DNA of 64,000 bases from Fuerstiella sp. (GCA_022447185.1 JAKVAY010000051.1:1-64000), one strand, 5' to 3'. Positions 1 through 9,566 are shown, counted from the stretch's first letter. Numbers and translations are program-made. Notes: generated by a model from the sequence alone, not told the origin.

Positions 1-1
1 A

Positions 2-442
2 CATCACAGCCGAATGCTGCAGGTGTATCGATCTCATCTCAACTCGATGATTCGCTATCAGGATGAAACGGGGATGTGGCATCAGGTCGTCGATCATCCG
101 GAGAGTTATCGCGAACTGACCGTGACATGTATGACCACGTTTGCGATTGCACGCGGGCTTCGAAACGGGTGGCTGGATCGGAAAAAGTACGAGCCGGTTC
201 TGCAGCGCGCCTGGGAATCCATCAAATGCCGTATCGGGCCGGACGGTCATCTGGTGGATGTCTGCACGGGGACCGGTAAACAGAACAGTTTTCGGGATTA
301 CCTTGACCGCAGCGCAATTCTTGGAACGGACGACCGCGGTGGCGCCATGGCACTGCTGGTAACCGTCGAGCTGGCATCCGCAGTTCGAGAAGGTGCGGTT
401 GAACTTGATGCGCTGGACAACATGAGTGAGGCAGCGAGATGA
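2..442 (+). CDS. Unsaturated rhamnogalacturonyl/glucuronyl hydrolase, C-terminal part (GH88/GH105-like)
   Basis: The gene is cut by the left edge; the frame is open from base 2 and ends at TGA 440-442, so only the last ~146 residues are seen. The visible part has the late alpha/alpha-barrel pattern of GH88/GH105 enzymes: a Y-Q-D-E-T-G-M-W-H-Q-V stretch, then PESY-RELTVT, and near the end YLDRS followed by G-T-D-D-R-G-G-A. These families remove the unsaturated uronic acid left at the end of pectin or glycosaminoglycan oligosaccharides after lyase cleavage. A possible exo-rhamnogalacturonan lyase lies 14 kb downstream on the other strand. GH88 versus GH105 cannot be settled because the catalytic region is outside the window. 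Confidence 0.75.
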   Translation, partial: HHSRMLQVYRSHLNSMIRYQDETGMWHQVVDHPESYRELTVTCMTTFAIARGLRNGWLDRKKYEPVLQRAWESIKCRIGPDGHLVDVCTGTGKQNSFRDYLDRSAILGTDDRGGAMALLVTVELASAVREGAVELDALDNMSEAAR

Positions 443-545
443 CTGCAGATCTCCGCGACGTTCCGTTTGACCAATCTGTGATGATAAATGAATCCGGTGT
501 TTCTGCTGGCGCGTGTGTCCGTTCGAATGCCGCCTGGAGGACCAG

Positions 546-1397
546 ATGACTCACCAGACGGTTTTGATCGATGGTATTGCAATACCCCGACTCATTTACG
601 GAACCGCCTGGAAGGAGGAGCAGACGCAGCGGTTGACCGAACTGGCGATCCGGCACGGATTTCGAGGCATCGACACGGCCAACCAGCGACGACATTATCA
701 CGAATCTGCAGTTGGACAGGCGATCCAGACGTCAATCGCCGGCGGAATGGTGACTCGGGAAGATTTGTTCCTGCAAACCAAGTTTACCTTCCGTCGTGGT
801 CAGGATCATCGCCTGCCCTACGACCCGGCCGCATCGATCGCAATCCAGGTAGAACAGTCGTTTGCCAGTTCGCTGGAACATCTGGGTGTCGAAAATATTG
901 ACTGTTTGTTGCTGCATGGCCCTGAAACCTCGAACGGGCTGACACCCGATGATCGTGCTGCCTGGCGGTCGATTGAGGCCATTTATGACCGTGGCCTCAC
1001 TCGATTGATCGGTGTCAGTAACGTCTCTCTCGAACAACTCGAACTATTCTGCCAGGACGCTTGCATTCAGCCGCATGTTGTTCAGAACAGATGCTATGCA
1101 GCACGGGCCTGGGACCGTCCGGTCCGCGAATTCTGTGTGGCCAAAGGATTGGTTTATCAGGGATTTTCATTATTGACTGCGAACCGCGCAACGCTGGCAT
1201 CGCCGTTGATTTCCCGAATCGCAAAGCGGCATGCTCGAACTCCTGCACAGATCACTTTCAGGTTCGCACTGGAGGTCGGTATGACGGCGTTGACAGGGAC
1301 TACGAATGTCGATCATATGCAGGCTGATCTTGATATTTTTGATTTCAGTCTGGACCAAGACGAAATCGAGGAAGTCAAGTGCCTGACGAAGACGTGA
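546..1397 (+). CDS. Aldo/keto reductase (cytoplasmic)
   Basis: NAD(P)H-dependent carbonyl reductase of the AKR superfamily, 283 residues, without a signal peptide. The tetrad is recognisable: D43 in GIDTAN, Y51, K79 in LQTK and H124 in LLLHGPE. The TIM-barrel pattern continues with a GVSNVS strand and a late cofactor-binding region. I start at ATG 546 because GGAGG sits at 536-540, seven bases upstream; an in-frame non-ATG start at 513 would add eleven unlikely residues. It follows the GH88/105-like gene by about 100 bp on the same strand and may reduce a sugar-derived aldehyde, but the substrate cannot be inferred. Confidence 0.85.
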   Translation: MTHQTVLIDGIAIPRLIYGTAWKEEQTQRLTELAIRHGFRGIDTANQRRHYHESAVGQAIQTSIAGGMVTREDLFLQTKFTFRRGQDHRLPYDPAASIAIQVEQSFASSLEHLGVENIDCLLLHGPETSNGLTPDDRAAWRSIEAIYDRGLTRLIGVSNVSLEQLELFCQDACIQPHVVQNRCYAARAWDRPVREFCVAKGLVYQGFSLLTANRATLASPLISRIAKRHARTPAQITFRFALEVGMTALTGTTNVDHMQADLDIFDFSLDQDEIEEVKCLTKT

Positions 1398-1610
1398 ATC
1401 TGATACGTACTTCGTTGACTTCTGGCAAGTGCGATCATCCGTCTTGAATCGGCTTTGCCTGGGGTCCTGCTCAGACCGGAGCGTGTTACCGTGAATCATG
1501 AGTACGCTCAGTCTGGTGGAACGTATGAACAACGATGTTCGAACCGGAATACGCGGCGTGTTTTTGTAAATTGCTCGAATTTCCTGCGATCAACGCTGAT
1601 GGGGAAATAG

Positions 1611-2186
1611 ATGTCACGACAGGATGACCTGGCTCTGCTTAATGAATACACCACGAGTCAAAGCCTGATTCGACATATGCTGGCGGTTGAGGCGGCTATG
1701 CGAGCTTATGCCCGCAGGTTTGATCAGGCGGAGGAAACATGGGGAACCGTGGGGCTGCTGCATGACTTTGACTATCAGAAATGGCCTGATCCGCCCGATC
1801 ATCCCCTCAAAGGGGCGGTCATCCTTGCTGAGCGCGGTTATCCGCAGGAGATCATCTATGCGATCAAATCACATGCCGATTACCTTGAGGACTGTCCACG
1901 CGTTTCGCTGATGGACAAAGCTCTGTATGCGTGTGATGAACTGTGTGGGTTCATCAGTGCGTGCGCGCTGGTGCGTCCAGGACGCCTGGAGGGGCTGGCT
2001 CCGAAAAGCGTTCGTAAAAAAATGAAGCAGGCATCCTTCGCTGCCGCGATTCAGCGGCAGGATATCATCAGTGGTGCTCAGGACCTGGACGTTGATTTGA
2101 ACGAGCACATTGCCTTCGTGATCGCTGCCATGCAGTCAATCGCAGATGAACTGGGTCTGATCGCAACCGAACAGACTGATCCGTGA
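1611..2186 (+). CDS. HD-domain phosphohydrolase-like protein
   Basis: A 191-residue soluble protein with a single HD metal-binding domain: H22, H51-D52 (LLHDFDY), H88 in KSHADY and D109 in ACDEL give the H...HD...H...D metal site. The domain fills most of the protein, as in small stand-alone HDIG/HD hydrolases acting on nucleotides or related phosphoesters. There is no partner domain and no membrane segment, so the substrate is unknown. It stands alone between the aldo/keto reductase and a methyltransferase, with gaps of about 200 bp on both sides. Confidence 0.75.
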   Translation: MSRQDDLALLNEYTTSQSLIRHMLAVEAAMRAYARRFDQAEETWGTVGLLHDFDYQKWPDPPDHPLKGAVILAERGYPQEIIYAIKSHADYLEDCPRVSLMDKALYACDELCGFISACALVRPGRLEGLAPKSVRKKMKQASFAAAIQRQDIISGAQDLDVDLNEHIAFVIAAMQSIADELGLIATEQTDP

Positions 2187-2383
2187 CGTTCACGAGCTGT
2201 TCCTTTATCGATCCATGAATCCCGAACTCGACAACATCAGCAACTCGTGCGGAACCGATTGGCCGGATAACCAAACAGCGACAGGGAGCAGGACACCCAT
2301 GTTGCGACGCCGGGCGGCTCGCGGTGTTCCGCAAAATCGATCACCTGCGGTGAGACGAGTCCTGACAAGCCGGAATGATGCTC

Positions 2384-2986
2384 ATGTCTGTACGTGATGA
2401 AGAGCGATGGAATGAGAAGTACGCGAAGCGCGAGCCACCGTCGAACGTCGAGCCGGATGAGTGGCTTGTGGAAGCCCTTCAGTTGATCGAGACAGCGTGC
2501 GGAAAAACGGAACCCGGTCAAAGAGCACTGGATGTTGCCTGCGGACTCGGACACAACGCGATCTGGGTGGCTCAGCGGAACTGGTGCAGTGACGCTGTCG
2601 ACATTTCAACGAACGGGCTGGACCTCGCTCGACAAAGTGCAACCGCAAACGACGTTGATGTGCGCTGGATCCAGGCGGATCTCGACGACTGGATTCCGGC
2701 ATCCGGAGAATATGACCTTGTGGTGGTGTTCCGATTCCTGGACAGAGACACGGTTCCGCGGGTTGTGCGTTCCGCGTTGCGTCCAGGTGGCTGGCTGGTT
2801 TACGAAACCTTTTCTGCGGCACAATGCAGCCGATCAGACAATCACCTCAGTAATCCGGCGTTTACTTTGGCGCCGGGTGAGGTTCGAACGCTCTTCCCGG
2901 ACTTTCAGGTGGTCGTTGACCGGGAAGATGTCCTGCACGATCGTACCGTTCAGCGTTTCCTGGGACGAAGACAATCAGACGGATAG
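2384..2986 (+). CDS. Class I SAM-dependent methyltransferase
   Basis: A 200-residue soluble methyltransferase of TehB/UbiG-like size. Motif I is clear at residues 49-57 (L-D-V-A-C-G-L-G-H), the acidic residue after strand 2 is in SDAVDIS, and the post-motif strand is QADLDDW, followed by YDLVVVFRFLDR. The N-terminus (RWNEKYA) is typical of small tellurite-resistance-like and thiopurine-like methyltransferases. ATG 2384 is preferred over ATG 2375, which would add only M-M-L; neither has a strong ribosome-binding site. The substrate is unknown. Confidence 0.85.
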   Translation: MSVRDEERWNEKYAKREPPSNVEPDEWLVEALQLIETACGKTEPGQRALDVACGLGHNAIWVAQRNWCSDAVDISTNGLDLARQSATANDVDVRWIQADLDDWIPASGEYDLVVVFRFLDRDTVPRVVRSALRPGGWLVYETFSAAQCSRSDNHLSNPAFTLAPGEVRTLFPDFQVVVDREDVLHDRTVQRFLGRRQSDG

Positions 2987-3036
2987 CTGATATCCCGTCG
3001 AACTCATGACACACAAACTTCGGACACCGAAGCACT

Positions 3037-3912
3037 TCAACGTTCTGGTTCGGATTCGTCTTTTGCCGTTGCGTCGTTGTTGATCCCGATGAGACTCTGA
3101 TGGAGGAGCCAAATTTCATCGAGGCCCCTGCTGCTGATGCCGATTCGCCCACGGATCACGGCCTGTTCTCCCACGCCCAACGACTCACAGAGCACCGCAC
3201 GCAGGTGCATGCAGGCATTGCCATTATTGATCCATGGATCTTCAACTGGTTTGTCCCACATCTGAAATGCGTATCTGTCTCTGACCTCGTTGGCAATCAC
3301 TAAGATCGACGCGTCGAGCGTCCCCTCAGGCTCGTTTCTCCAGGTGTCGGCACGATGGACAAAGGTTCCTTTGTCGGCGACCTGGTTATGCCAGTATTCT
3401 CCGTCTTCTATGCGATCCAGCCTGCTCTTCGGCAGGAACTCCCGATTGGCCCAGCCACCTCCACCGTTGTTCACATTGAAACAGAAATTCAGGACGGTCC
3501 TCTTCAGTGGTCTGGGGGAAAGGTTCTCTAATGTCCAAATGATTTCAACATAGTAATCACGCGGCACCAGAGAGATCAGTATTCGTCCATAATCCTTGAA
3601 CTCGATCATCCCTGACCATGAGCCCTGTTCTTCCCTCTTCCATTCGACGGGGTTGACGTGGAAGTAACCCGGATGAGGACAGCCGCTGACATCTTCAGGA
3701 AGCAGTACCCGGAAAGAGGGGGCGTGTTGTCCGGGCAGTGTGACGATGATATCTGCGCAAGGTCGTGACGTGGACCGAAAACTGATTTCCGCGATGTTCG
3801 TGTCTGTTGGTTTTGTACTGTCCTTCCGCAGTTCTTCTGCTCTCGTACAGTTCAGGCACGTGAGAACAGCCATCGTCATCTGAATTGATACCGTCACGGT
3901 TCGTGTCACCAT
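3037..3912 (-). CDS. Secreted protein of unknown function
   Basis: A 291-residue protein I do not recognise. Residues 1-25 resemble a signal peptide (a Thr/Val/Met-rich hydrophobic stretch ending T-R-A before E-E). The start at 3912 is supported by GAGGAG eight bases upstream. The mature part is rich in beta-strand patterns and aromatic residues and contains an N-N-G-G-G-G-W-A-N segment and a W-T-L-E-N-L-S segment, like the beta-sandwich planctomycete proteins of unknown function. It ends close to and convergent with the methyltransferase gene. Confidence 0.6.
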   Translation of the reverse strand: MVTRTVTVSIQMTMAVLTCLNCTRAEELRKDSTKPTDTNIAEISFRSTSRPCADIIVTLPGQHAPSFRVLLPEDVSGCPHPGYFHVNPVEWKREEQGSWSGMIEFKDYGRILISLVPRDYYVEIIWTLENLSPRPLKRTVLNFCFNVNNGGGGWANREFLPKSRLDRIEDGEYWHNQVADKGTFVHRADTWRNEPEGTLDASILVIANEVRDRYAFQMWDKPVEDPWINNGNACMHLRAVLCESLGVGEQAVIRGRIGISSRGLDEIWLLHQSLIGINNDATAKDESEPER

Positions 3913-4273
3913 GGTGCATGCTCCTCGGGGCCTGATTGACAGTGGATCGTAGTATTCGCATGTCCTGGTTCAACTACTTGTCTTATATCTGCGTGAATTC
4001 CATGGGACGTTTTCAGTGCCTGGATTCACTGCTGTTCGACGACAGAGTCGCCGGCTCGATGGCGACAATTAAGATTCCTGTGCCGGGGACGCGTCCTGTT
4101 TTGAGCAGCGCTAAGGAGCTTTGTGGTTCCCGGTAGCAGTCGATTCAGCGGTCAATAGCTTCGGTTGTTCGGAAATGCGATTGGTCTGGAATCCCGCTAC
4201 AATGGCTGGCAGATCCGCAGTCATGCTTGGTTCCTGTTCGATCGATCAGGGTCGTTCCTGTCGGTTTGTGTCA
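3913..4273. other. Divergent intergenic region
   Basis: About 360 bp separate the divergent secreted-protein and acetyltransferase genes. Short open frames here have no protein-like composition. It must hold promoters for both directions, but I see no pair of -35/-10 boxes good enough to call. No tRNA or strong hairpin is visible. Confidence 0.4.
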
Positions 4274-5461
4274 ATGGAGACAGCCTTGTTTGAAGTCGCA
4301 ACTCTCACCGACGCCACTGAAGAACAACGTCTGTGCGAAATCCAGTGCCAGTCCTTTGGCTTATCGACCGACTACTGGGAAAGGTACGTCAGTCGAATCG
4401 GGCGGACGAATTTTCGTGTGATACGGCGTGCCGGTCGGGTCATCGGTGGCCTGGGGATTTATCACGCGGGCCAGTGGTTTGGTGGACGCTGCCTGGACAT
4501 GGCCGGCATCGCGGCCGTGGCAATAGCGCCGGAGGATCGGTCCTCCGGTGCAGCTGCTCACCTGATGGCCTCGGCACTGACCGAACTGCAGGAACAGGGT
4601 GTGCCGATTTCGGCGCTGTACCCCACAACTCAGCGGCTGTATCGCAGGTCCGGCTACGAACAGGCAGGCAGCTGCTGCCTGCATCGGTTGTCACTGAACT
4701 CGATCCAACTCAGGCAAACAGATGTTTCACTAACCAGAATCGAGGGCGTCCACCACGAACCCTGTCACGAACTGGCTCGGACTCGTGCCAGGATCACCAA
4801 TGGAAATTTGGAACGCAATACCGGCCTGTGGGAACGAGCAGTGACATTCCCCTATGCCGACAAGTCTGTCTATCGTTACCTGGTCGGTGAATCAGATCAG
4901 CCGGAAGGATACTTGATATTTTATTACGATGCCGACAAACCCGGTCCGTTCAATATCTGTGTACGTGACATGATGGCGGTTAGTCCCGGGGCAGCGAGGA
5001 CCATTTGGGCATTCCTGTCGAGTTATCGCTCTGTGGCCACGTCGGTCTCCTGGAATGGGCCGGCCGTCGAACCCTTGCTGCTGCTGCCGGCGGAACTGAA
5101 AGCCGAGGTGGTTTCTCACGAGCGCTGGATGCTGCGACTGGTGGACGTACGCGGCGCACTTTGTGCGCGTGGATACCTTCCGCACGTCGATGCGGAACTC
5201 CATTTGGAAATCACGGATGACATCGTGTCTGCGAACAACGGTCGATTCATTCTGAATGTGGCGAACGGATCCGCGACGATTCGTGACGGGGGCCGCGGCG
5301 ACCTGAAAGCTCACGTTCGAGGCCTCAGTCCCCTGTTTTCAGGATTTCTGTCACCGGTCCTGTTGCGGCATATGGGACACATCGACGCAGGAGATCAGAC
5401 TGTCGCAACAGCAACATCGATTTTTTCCGGACCACCGCCATGGATGCCGGACAGGTTCTGA
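4274..5461 (+). CDS. Eis-like GNAT N-acetyltransferase
   Basis: A 395-residue cytoplasmic protein with the layout of the Eis (enhanced intracellular survival) family: an N-terminal GNAT domain (about residues 5-150), a second GNAT-like domain, and a C-terminal SCP2-like domain. The acetyl-CoA motif is V-A-I-A-P-E-D-R-S-S-G-A near residues 82-93, followed by the expected P-T-T-Q-R-L-Y-R-R-S-G-Y-E segment. The frame is open from 4121, but ATG 4274 gives the usual family length and starts where similarity begins. Family members acetylate amines of aminoglycosides, peptides or other substrates; the true substrate here is unknown. Confidence 0.8.
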   Translation: METALFEVATLTDATEEQRLCEIQCQSFGLSTDYWERYVSRIGRTNFRVIRRAGRVIGGLGIYHAGQWFGGRCLDMAGIAAVAIAPEDRSSGAAAHLMASALTELQEQGVPISALYPTTQRLYRRSGYEQAGSCCLHRLSLNSIQLRQTDVSLTRIEGVHHEPCHELARTRARITNGNLERNTGLWERAVTFPYADKSVYRYLVGESDQPEGYLIFYYDADKPGPFNICVRDMMAVSPGAARTIWAFLSSYRSVATSVSWNGPAVEPLLLLPAELKAEVVSHERWMLRLVDVRGALCARGYLPHVDAELHLEITDDIVSANNGRFILNVANGSATIRDGGRGDLKAHVRGLSPLFSGFLSPVLLRHMGHIDAGDQTVATATSIFSGPPPWMPDRF

Positions 5462-5662
5462 GTCCGGGAGATGTCCGGTTCATCAGGGTTCATTCCTTCT
5501 CTGAGTCCTGCATGACGCGGTCGTCCGGTGTGCACAATTCGACAGACAGGTTCAGGGTTCGAGTGTCCAGGACAGATTGATCAGTTCTTTCAGATGTCAA
5601 AAGATCGGATCGCAGTTGCGATTCGCTGTCGGGGTGACCAGACAACAGGAGCGAACACAGCT

Positions 5663-6292
5663 ATGAGAATCGGTATCCTGGGCGGGACAGGTCGCATGGG
5701 CCGTGGTCTGGCCCGCAGTTACGTGCACGCCGGGCATGAGGTCATTCTCGGATCGCGCTCACCGAACCGGGCCCAAAACGCTGCGAAAGAAATCGGATCC
5801 GGCGTGCGGGGCGCGTCGCTGCAGAAGGCCGCTCAGGAAGGAGAGATTGTCGTACTGGCGGTTGGGTTTTCTGATGCGGCCGCGACGGTGCTGGCCTTGG
5901 AAAACGAACTTGTTGGAAAAATTCTGATCGACATCACCAACCCGTTTGGTGCCGTACCGCCAGGAACGACATCGGGGATCGAAAAGAACGGCCAGTCCGC
6001 ACCGGCGGCGCGGTGGGTCGCCGCGTACAAGACAAATTTCTGGAAGACAATCGACCAACCGGCTATGGTCGGTCAGGACACAAGGGACGTGCTGGTCTGC
6101 AGTGACGATGACGAGGCAAAACGACGTGTGATGCAGCTCATCGATGAAACAGGATTGCGAGCTGTGGATTGTGGTGAGCTGATAAACGCACGGACTCTGG
6201 ATTTGATGGTACCGCTGATGCTTGAGCTGGATCATCGCTATGGCAGTGATGCTCTCTCATCGTGGAAATTCATCATGCCGGAAACGGGATAG
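5663..6292 (+). CDS. NADP/F420 oxidoreductase-like Rossmann protein (NpdG family)
   Basis: A 209-residue dinucleotide-binding protein. It starts MRIGILGGTGRMG, with the GxGxxG-type loop at residues 7-13, then GSRS, which suits NADP(H). The middle (VVLAVGF, then IDITNP) matches the NADPH-dependent F420 reductase/ketopantoate-reductase-like family. ATG 5663 has GGAG about 11 bases upstream; longer frames from 5528 add unrelated sequence. I see no F420 biosynthesis genes nearby, so the family name should not be read as proof of F420 use. Confidence 0.75.
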   Translation: MRIGILGGTGRMGRGLARSYVHAGHEVILGSRSPNRAQNAAKEIGSGVRGASLQKAAQEGEIVVLAVGFSDAAATVLALENELVGKILIDITNPFGAVPPGTTSGIEKNGQSAPAARWVAAYKTNFWKTIDQPAMVGQDTRDVLVCSDDDEAKRRVMQLIDETGLRAVDCGELINARTLDLMVPLMLELDHRYGSDALSSWKFIMPETG

Positions 6293-6313
6293 ACCTGGTA
6301 CAGGAGAGGTTTC

Positions 6314-8014
6314 ATGAACCGGACTGACATCGTTGGGCGTTTTTGCTGCTGTCTGACTGTTTTGATCGCAGCGATTGGCGACACCATTGCTGCTGATGAC
6401 GATGAATCAGAGTCTCGAACCGTGCGTGTGGCGGCCATTTCTTTTGTACCAAAAAAGTTCGATCTGGCAGGAAACGCCCGACGTCTGGAAGCCGCATTTC
6501 GTCAGGCCGGACAGGGAGGTGCACAGATTGCTGTGGCTCCCGAAGGCGTTCTGGAAGGTTATGTCGTCAACGAGATCATTGCCGGTGAAGTCGACGAACA
6601 GAGGATGAACGATGTTGCCGTTCCGCTCGATCATCCGGTCATCGAAAGATTCCGGGATCTGGCCCGTGAGCTGAAGATGTGTCTTGTTTTTGGTTTGGCC
6701 GAACGGATTGAAGATGACGTCTACAACTGTGCAGTGTTCATTGACCATTTCGGAGACATCAGTGGTAAGTACCACAAGATGCAGCTTGCCGAAGGGTACC
6801 ACTCTTCGTGGTGGTTCAACCGTCTCGGTTCGCGAAGCCGCGCGTTCGACACACCGTTCGGACGTTGCGGACTGATGATCTGCAACGACCGCTGGAATCC
6901 GCAATTGGCGAGGATCCCGGTCCTTGACGGTGCGCAGTTTCTGATCATTCCGTCAATGGGATCGCGATCAAAGGCTCAGGACGAAGCGGTCCTCAGTCGC
7001 GGACGGGAAAACGGTGTTCCCGTTGTGGAAGCCAACGTGGGAGTCACTCTGGTCGTGAACGACAATCAAATCACATCCGTCGATCGAAAGGATGAGGTGA
7101 TCACGTTTGGTGAAATCACGATTGCATCAGCCGTCAGGCAAAGTCCTGCTGACCGGGACCGGGTTGAACAGGAGTTTCTGACATGGCGAAACCAGGAAAT
7201 GCGGCATCGGCTGCACCGGCAGCATCGGAGAAACCGGAGCAAGGCCGGAGTGAAATCCGACAATCCGTTCATCCGGTCTCAAACCCAGGTGATCGCCTTC
7301 GCAGGTGGACCCGGACCCGAGAATACGATTGCCGCGGTCAAACAGTCACTCAGGCTTGAGGTTCCCATACTGGAGTTCGACGTGCGACTCAGTAAAGACT
7401 GTGTCCCTGTCCTCATGCACGATGCAGACCTTTCCCGAACGACAGACGGAACCGGCCATATTGCCGACCTGACGTATGCAGAACTGCGACAGCTGGACGC
7501 GGGGTCAAAATATGTTGATCAGGCAACCGGTGTACCGCTCTTCGCGGGTGAACGCATTCCAGCACTGAAAGAATTACTGAGTACCATCGAAGACACCAGA
7601 ACGATATTACTGGATGTCAAAGTTCCGGAAGCCGTGCCACTGGTGGCGGAAATCATCAGGCAGATGCAGGCATACGAAGGTGTGGTGTTTCGGGTCAACA
7701 GTGCTGAAGAGATAGAGCGTCTCAGGGAAATTGATACAGGACTTCAGTGCGTCCTGCGCACTGCGATTTCAAAACAGGAAACAGGGCCACTGCTTGATCG
7801 ACTCACACAACTTCGTGTTGTCGGCTGCACTCCCGAATCCTGGCAGGAACTGACGCCAACACTTGTCGGTCGATTTCACCACGCCGGCATCGCTTTATTA
7901 GTTGTCGGTGCCGATCAACCGGACGACATCCGGCAACTGATTGACGCGGGGGTTGACGGATTGTTTACCGAGTCCCCGGCTCAGCTTCAGAGCATCATCC
8001 GTAATTCTGAATGA
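6314..8014 (+). CDS. Exported nitrilase-superfamily / GDPD-like fusion protein
   Basis: A 566-residue two-domain protein. Residues 1-26 form a signal peptide (a hydrophobic stretch ending D-T-I-A-A). Residues ~35-275 are a carbon-nitrogen hydrolase with the full triad: E77 (APEGVLEG), K155 (KYHKMQL) and C190 (MICNDRW). A basic linker (~295-312) leads to residues ~325-560, a glycerophosphodiester-phosphodiesterase-like TIM barrel with PENT at 335-338, E354/D356 (LEFDV) and H369 (MHDADLSRTTDGTG). The usual first catalytic His-Arg pair is replaced by F329-A330. The nitrilase half should hydrolyse an amide or nitrile in the periplasm; the GDPD half is probably impaired or changed. GGAGAGG precedes the start, 21 bp after the previous gene. 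Confidence 0.85.
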   Translation: MNRTDIVGRFCCCLTVLIAAIGDTIAADDDESESRTVRVAAISFVPKKFDLAGNARRLEAAFRQAGQGGAQIAVAPEGVLEGYVVNEIIAGEVDEQRMNDVAVPLDHPVIERFRDLARELKMCLVFGLAERIEDDVYNCAVFIDHFGDISGKYHKMQLAEGYHSSWWFNRLGSRSRAFDTPFGRCGLMICNDRWNPQLARIPVLDGAQFLIIPSMGSRSKAQDEAVLSRGRENGVPVVEANVGVTLVVNDNQITSVDRKDEVITFGEITIASAVRQSPADRDRVEQEFLTWRNQEMRHRLHRQHRRNRSKAGVKSDNPFIRSQTQVIAFAGGPGPENTIAAVKQSLRLEVPILEFDVRLSKDCVPVLMHDADLSRTTDGTGHIADLTYAELRQLDAGSKYVDQATGVPLFAGERIPALKELLSTIEDTRTILLDVKVPEAVPLVAEIIRQMQAYEGVVFRVNSAEEIERLREIDTGLQCVLRTAISKQETGPLLDRLTQLRVVGCTPESWQELTPTLVGRFHHAGIALLVVGADQPDDIRQLIDAGVDGLFTESPAQLQSIIRNSE

Positions 8015-8261
8015 CTCACGTGCGCCGGACGGTGCTGCCACCATCCATGATGCGTTGCGGCTCGCGTGACAACGCGGTCAGTCGGTTCAGAGGAAATGAG
8101 ACAGGGTCCGATCAGAACCGTTTCCGTGGCACGAACTGACAGTGTCCAACGGATCGATACCTGTCCCGTTTCGGGAATGTGATGACCGGCTTCACATCTC
8201 GCGGGATATGTGTTCTGATTTCCACACAGGTGCGGCATTTGTAACGAAAAGAGAGCGTGTC

Positions 8262-9011
8262 ATGGATTTGCGTCCAAACCGAGTGAAAGAAAAACTGGCG
8301 GCCGGTCAGACCGTTTGCTGCGTGTCCGGGCTGACCGATCCTGAGGACATCGACCGTTTCGGCCCGGCCGGATTTGACGCCGTCTGGCTGGAAGGGGAAC
8401 ACGGGCCGGTTGATTTTGGTGATGTGGGTGACCTGACTCGCGCCTGTGATCTGTGGGGTATGACCTCGATCATGCGCATCAATCAAAATGATCAGGCCCT
8501 CATTTACCGGACCATGGACCGTGGAGTCCAGGGCATCGTCGTACCGCACCTCAACACAAAGGCAGAGGCGGATAATGTTGTGGCGGGTGGTAAATTTTCC
8601 CCCATCGGTGAACGCGGCCTGTTCACCAGTCGCCAGGGATACGGTGTCGAAGCGTACTTCGACAGGGCGAATGATCACACAATCTTAATCGTACTGATCG
8701 AGGACATCGTGGCGGTGAACAATCTCGACGAGATCCTTACGGTCGACCATATCGACGTTTTCTTTGTCGCCCCATCGGACCTGGCTTCCTCGATGGGTCT
8801 GATCGGTCAGCTTGACCATCCCGACGTTCAATCGACCTGGCAGAGTGCGTTGCGGAAAATTGCTGCCAGCGGTCGAGTGGCCGGCACACTGACCAATAAC
8901 GACAACGTGGCGGGATTCGTCGAAATGGGAGTTCGCTTTGTCATGACGAACGCCGGAAGCTGGATCGACAGCGGGGCAGCCGCTTACAAACGAGCCGCCG
9001 GGCTGGACTGA
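8262..9011 (+). CDS. HpcH/HpaI-family class II aldolase
   Basis: A 249-residue metal-dependent aldolase of the 4-hydroxy-2-oxo-acid family, which cleaves such acids to pyruvate plus an aldehyde, or the reverse. Visible family signatures are the early WLEGEHGP segment (residues 42-49), the QGIVVPHLNT strand, the LIEDI metal-ligand glutamate and VAPSDLASSMG with the second acidic ligand. ATG 8262 begins where the family normally starts, with GAGAG upstream; the longer open frame from 8142 has no signal sequence or similarity. It is cytoplasmic and may feed on sugar-acid breakdown products, which fits the dehydratase and oxidases elsewhere in the window. Confidence 0.85.
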   Translation: MDLRPNRVKEKLAAGQTVCCVSGLTDPEDIDRFGPAGFDAVWLEGEHGPVDFGDVGDLTRACDLWGMTSIMRINQNDQALIYRTMDRGVQGIVVPHLNTKAEADNVVAGGKFSPIGERGLFTSRQGYGVEAYFDRANDHTILIVLIEDIVAVNNLDEILTVDHIDVFFVAPSDLASSMGLIGQLDHPDVQSTWQSALRKIAASGRVAGTLTNNDNVAGFVEMGVRFVMTNAGSWIDSGAAAYKRAAGLD

Positions 9012-9197
9012 CAACATCCGTCCCGGCTTCGAGTCCATTCCGACCTTTCCGTTCAAGGTCTGCGTGAGCCCGCAGGTCAGTTGGTTGATCGTGCTGCTCC
9101 AGCAGGGATTTTCGGTTTCCGGTTTTGTCCTGGTGCACCAGTTCGTCGGCAGCAGATAAGACCTGAAGTCGATACAGAGTCTATATGCATCAGGGCA

Positions 9198-9566
9198 TTA
9201 ATCCCGGCGAAACAAACCGCGCAGACCTGCACCCAGCCACATGATGCTTAAAAACACTGCTGGCAGTGCCACAGAATCGTCATAGGTCAAATGGGAAACA
9301 ATGGCTCCGCCCCAGTAGGCTGAGGACATGAAGACACCAAATCTCCAAAGCCATGGAAGCAGAAGCAGGACACCACATACCACGCCTGCGACACTGATCA
9401 GCGTGCGGTGCTGCATGAGACTGGCTTTTTCAAGTCCATCCAGCATGTCATCTGCACCCACGTTCACAATTTTTAGCACTCCAGCCAGAATCAGAACCAC
9501 GCCCACAAGAACAAGAAGCGTACGACCAGTATTCAGACTGACCTTGCCATCGAATAATGCAGACAT
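9198..9566 (-). CDS. DoxX-like membrane protein
   Basis: A 122-residue integral membrane protein with four predicted hydrophobic segments (about residues 17-37, 53-72, 75-95 and 100-116). The pattern W-G-G-A-I-V-S-H-L in the third loop is typical of the DoxX_2 family. The start at 9566 is chosen over 9650 because the extra 28 residues are hydrophilic with no ribosome-binding site; GAAAG lies upstream of 9566. It converges with the aldolase gene. The function of this family is poorly defined. Confidence 0.65.
   Translation of the reverse strand: MSALFDGKVSLNTGRTLLVLVGVVLILAGVLKIVNVGADDMLDGLEKASLMQHRTLISVAGVVCGVLLLLPWLWRFGVFMSSAYWGGAIVSHLTYDDSVALPAVFLSIMWLGAGLRGLFRRD

Noticed and set aside
9042-9060. 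GACCTT/AAGGTC hairpin between convergent aldolase and DoxX genes
   Set aside because: Only six pairs and no T-run on either strand; too weak to call a terminator.
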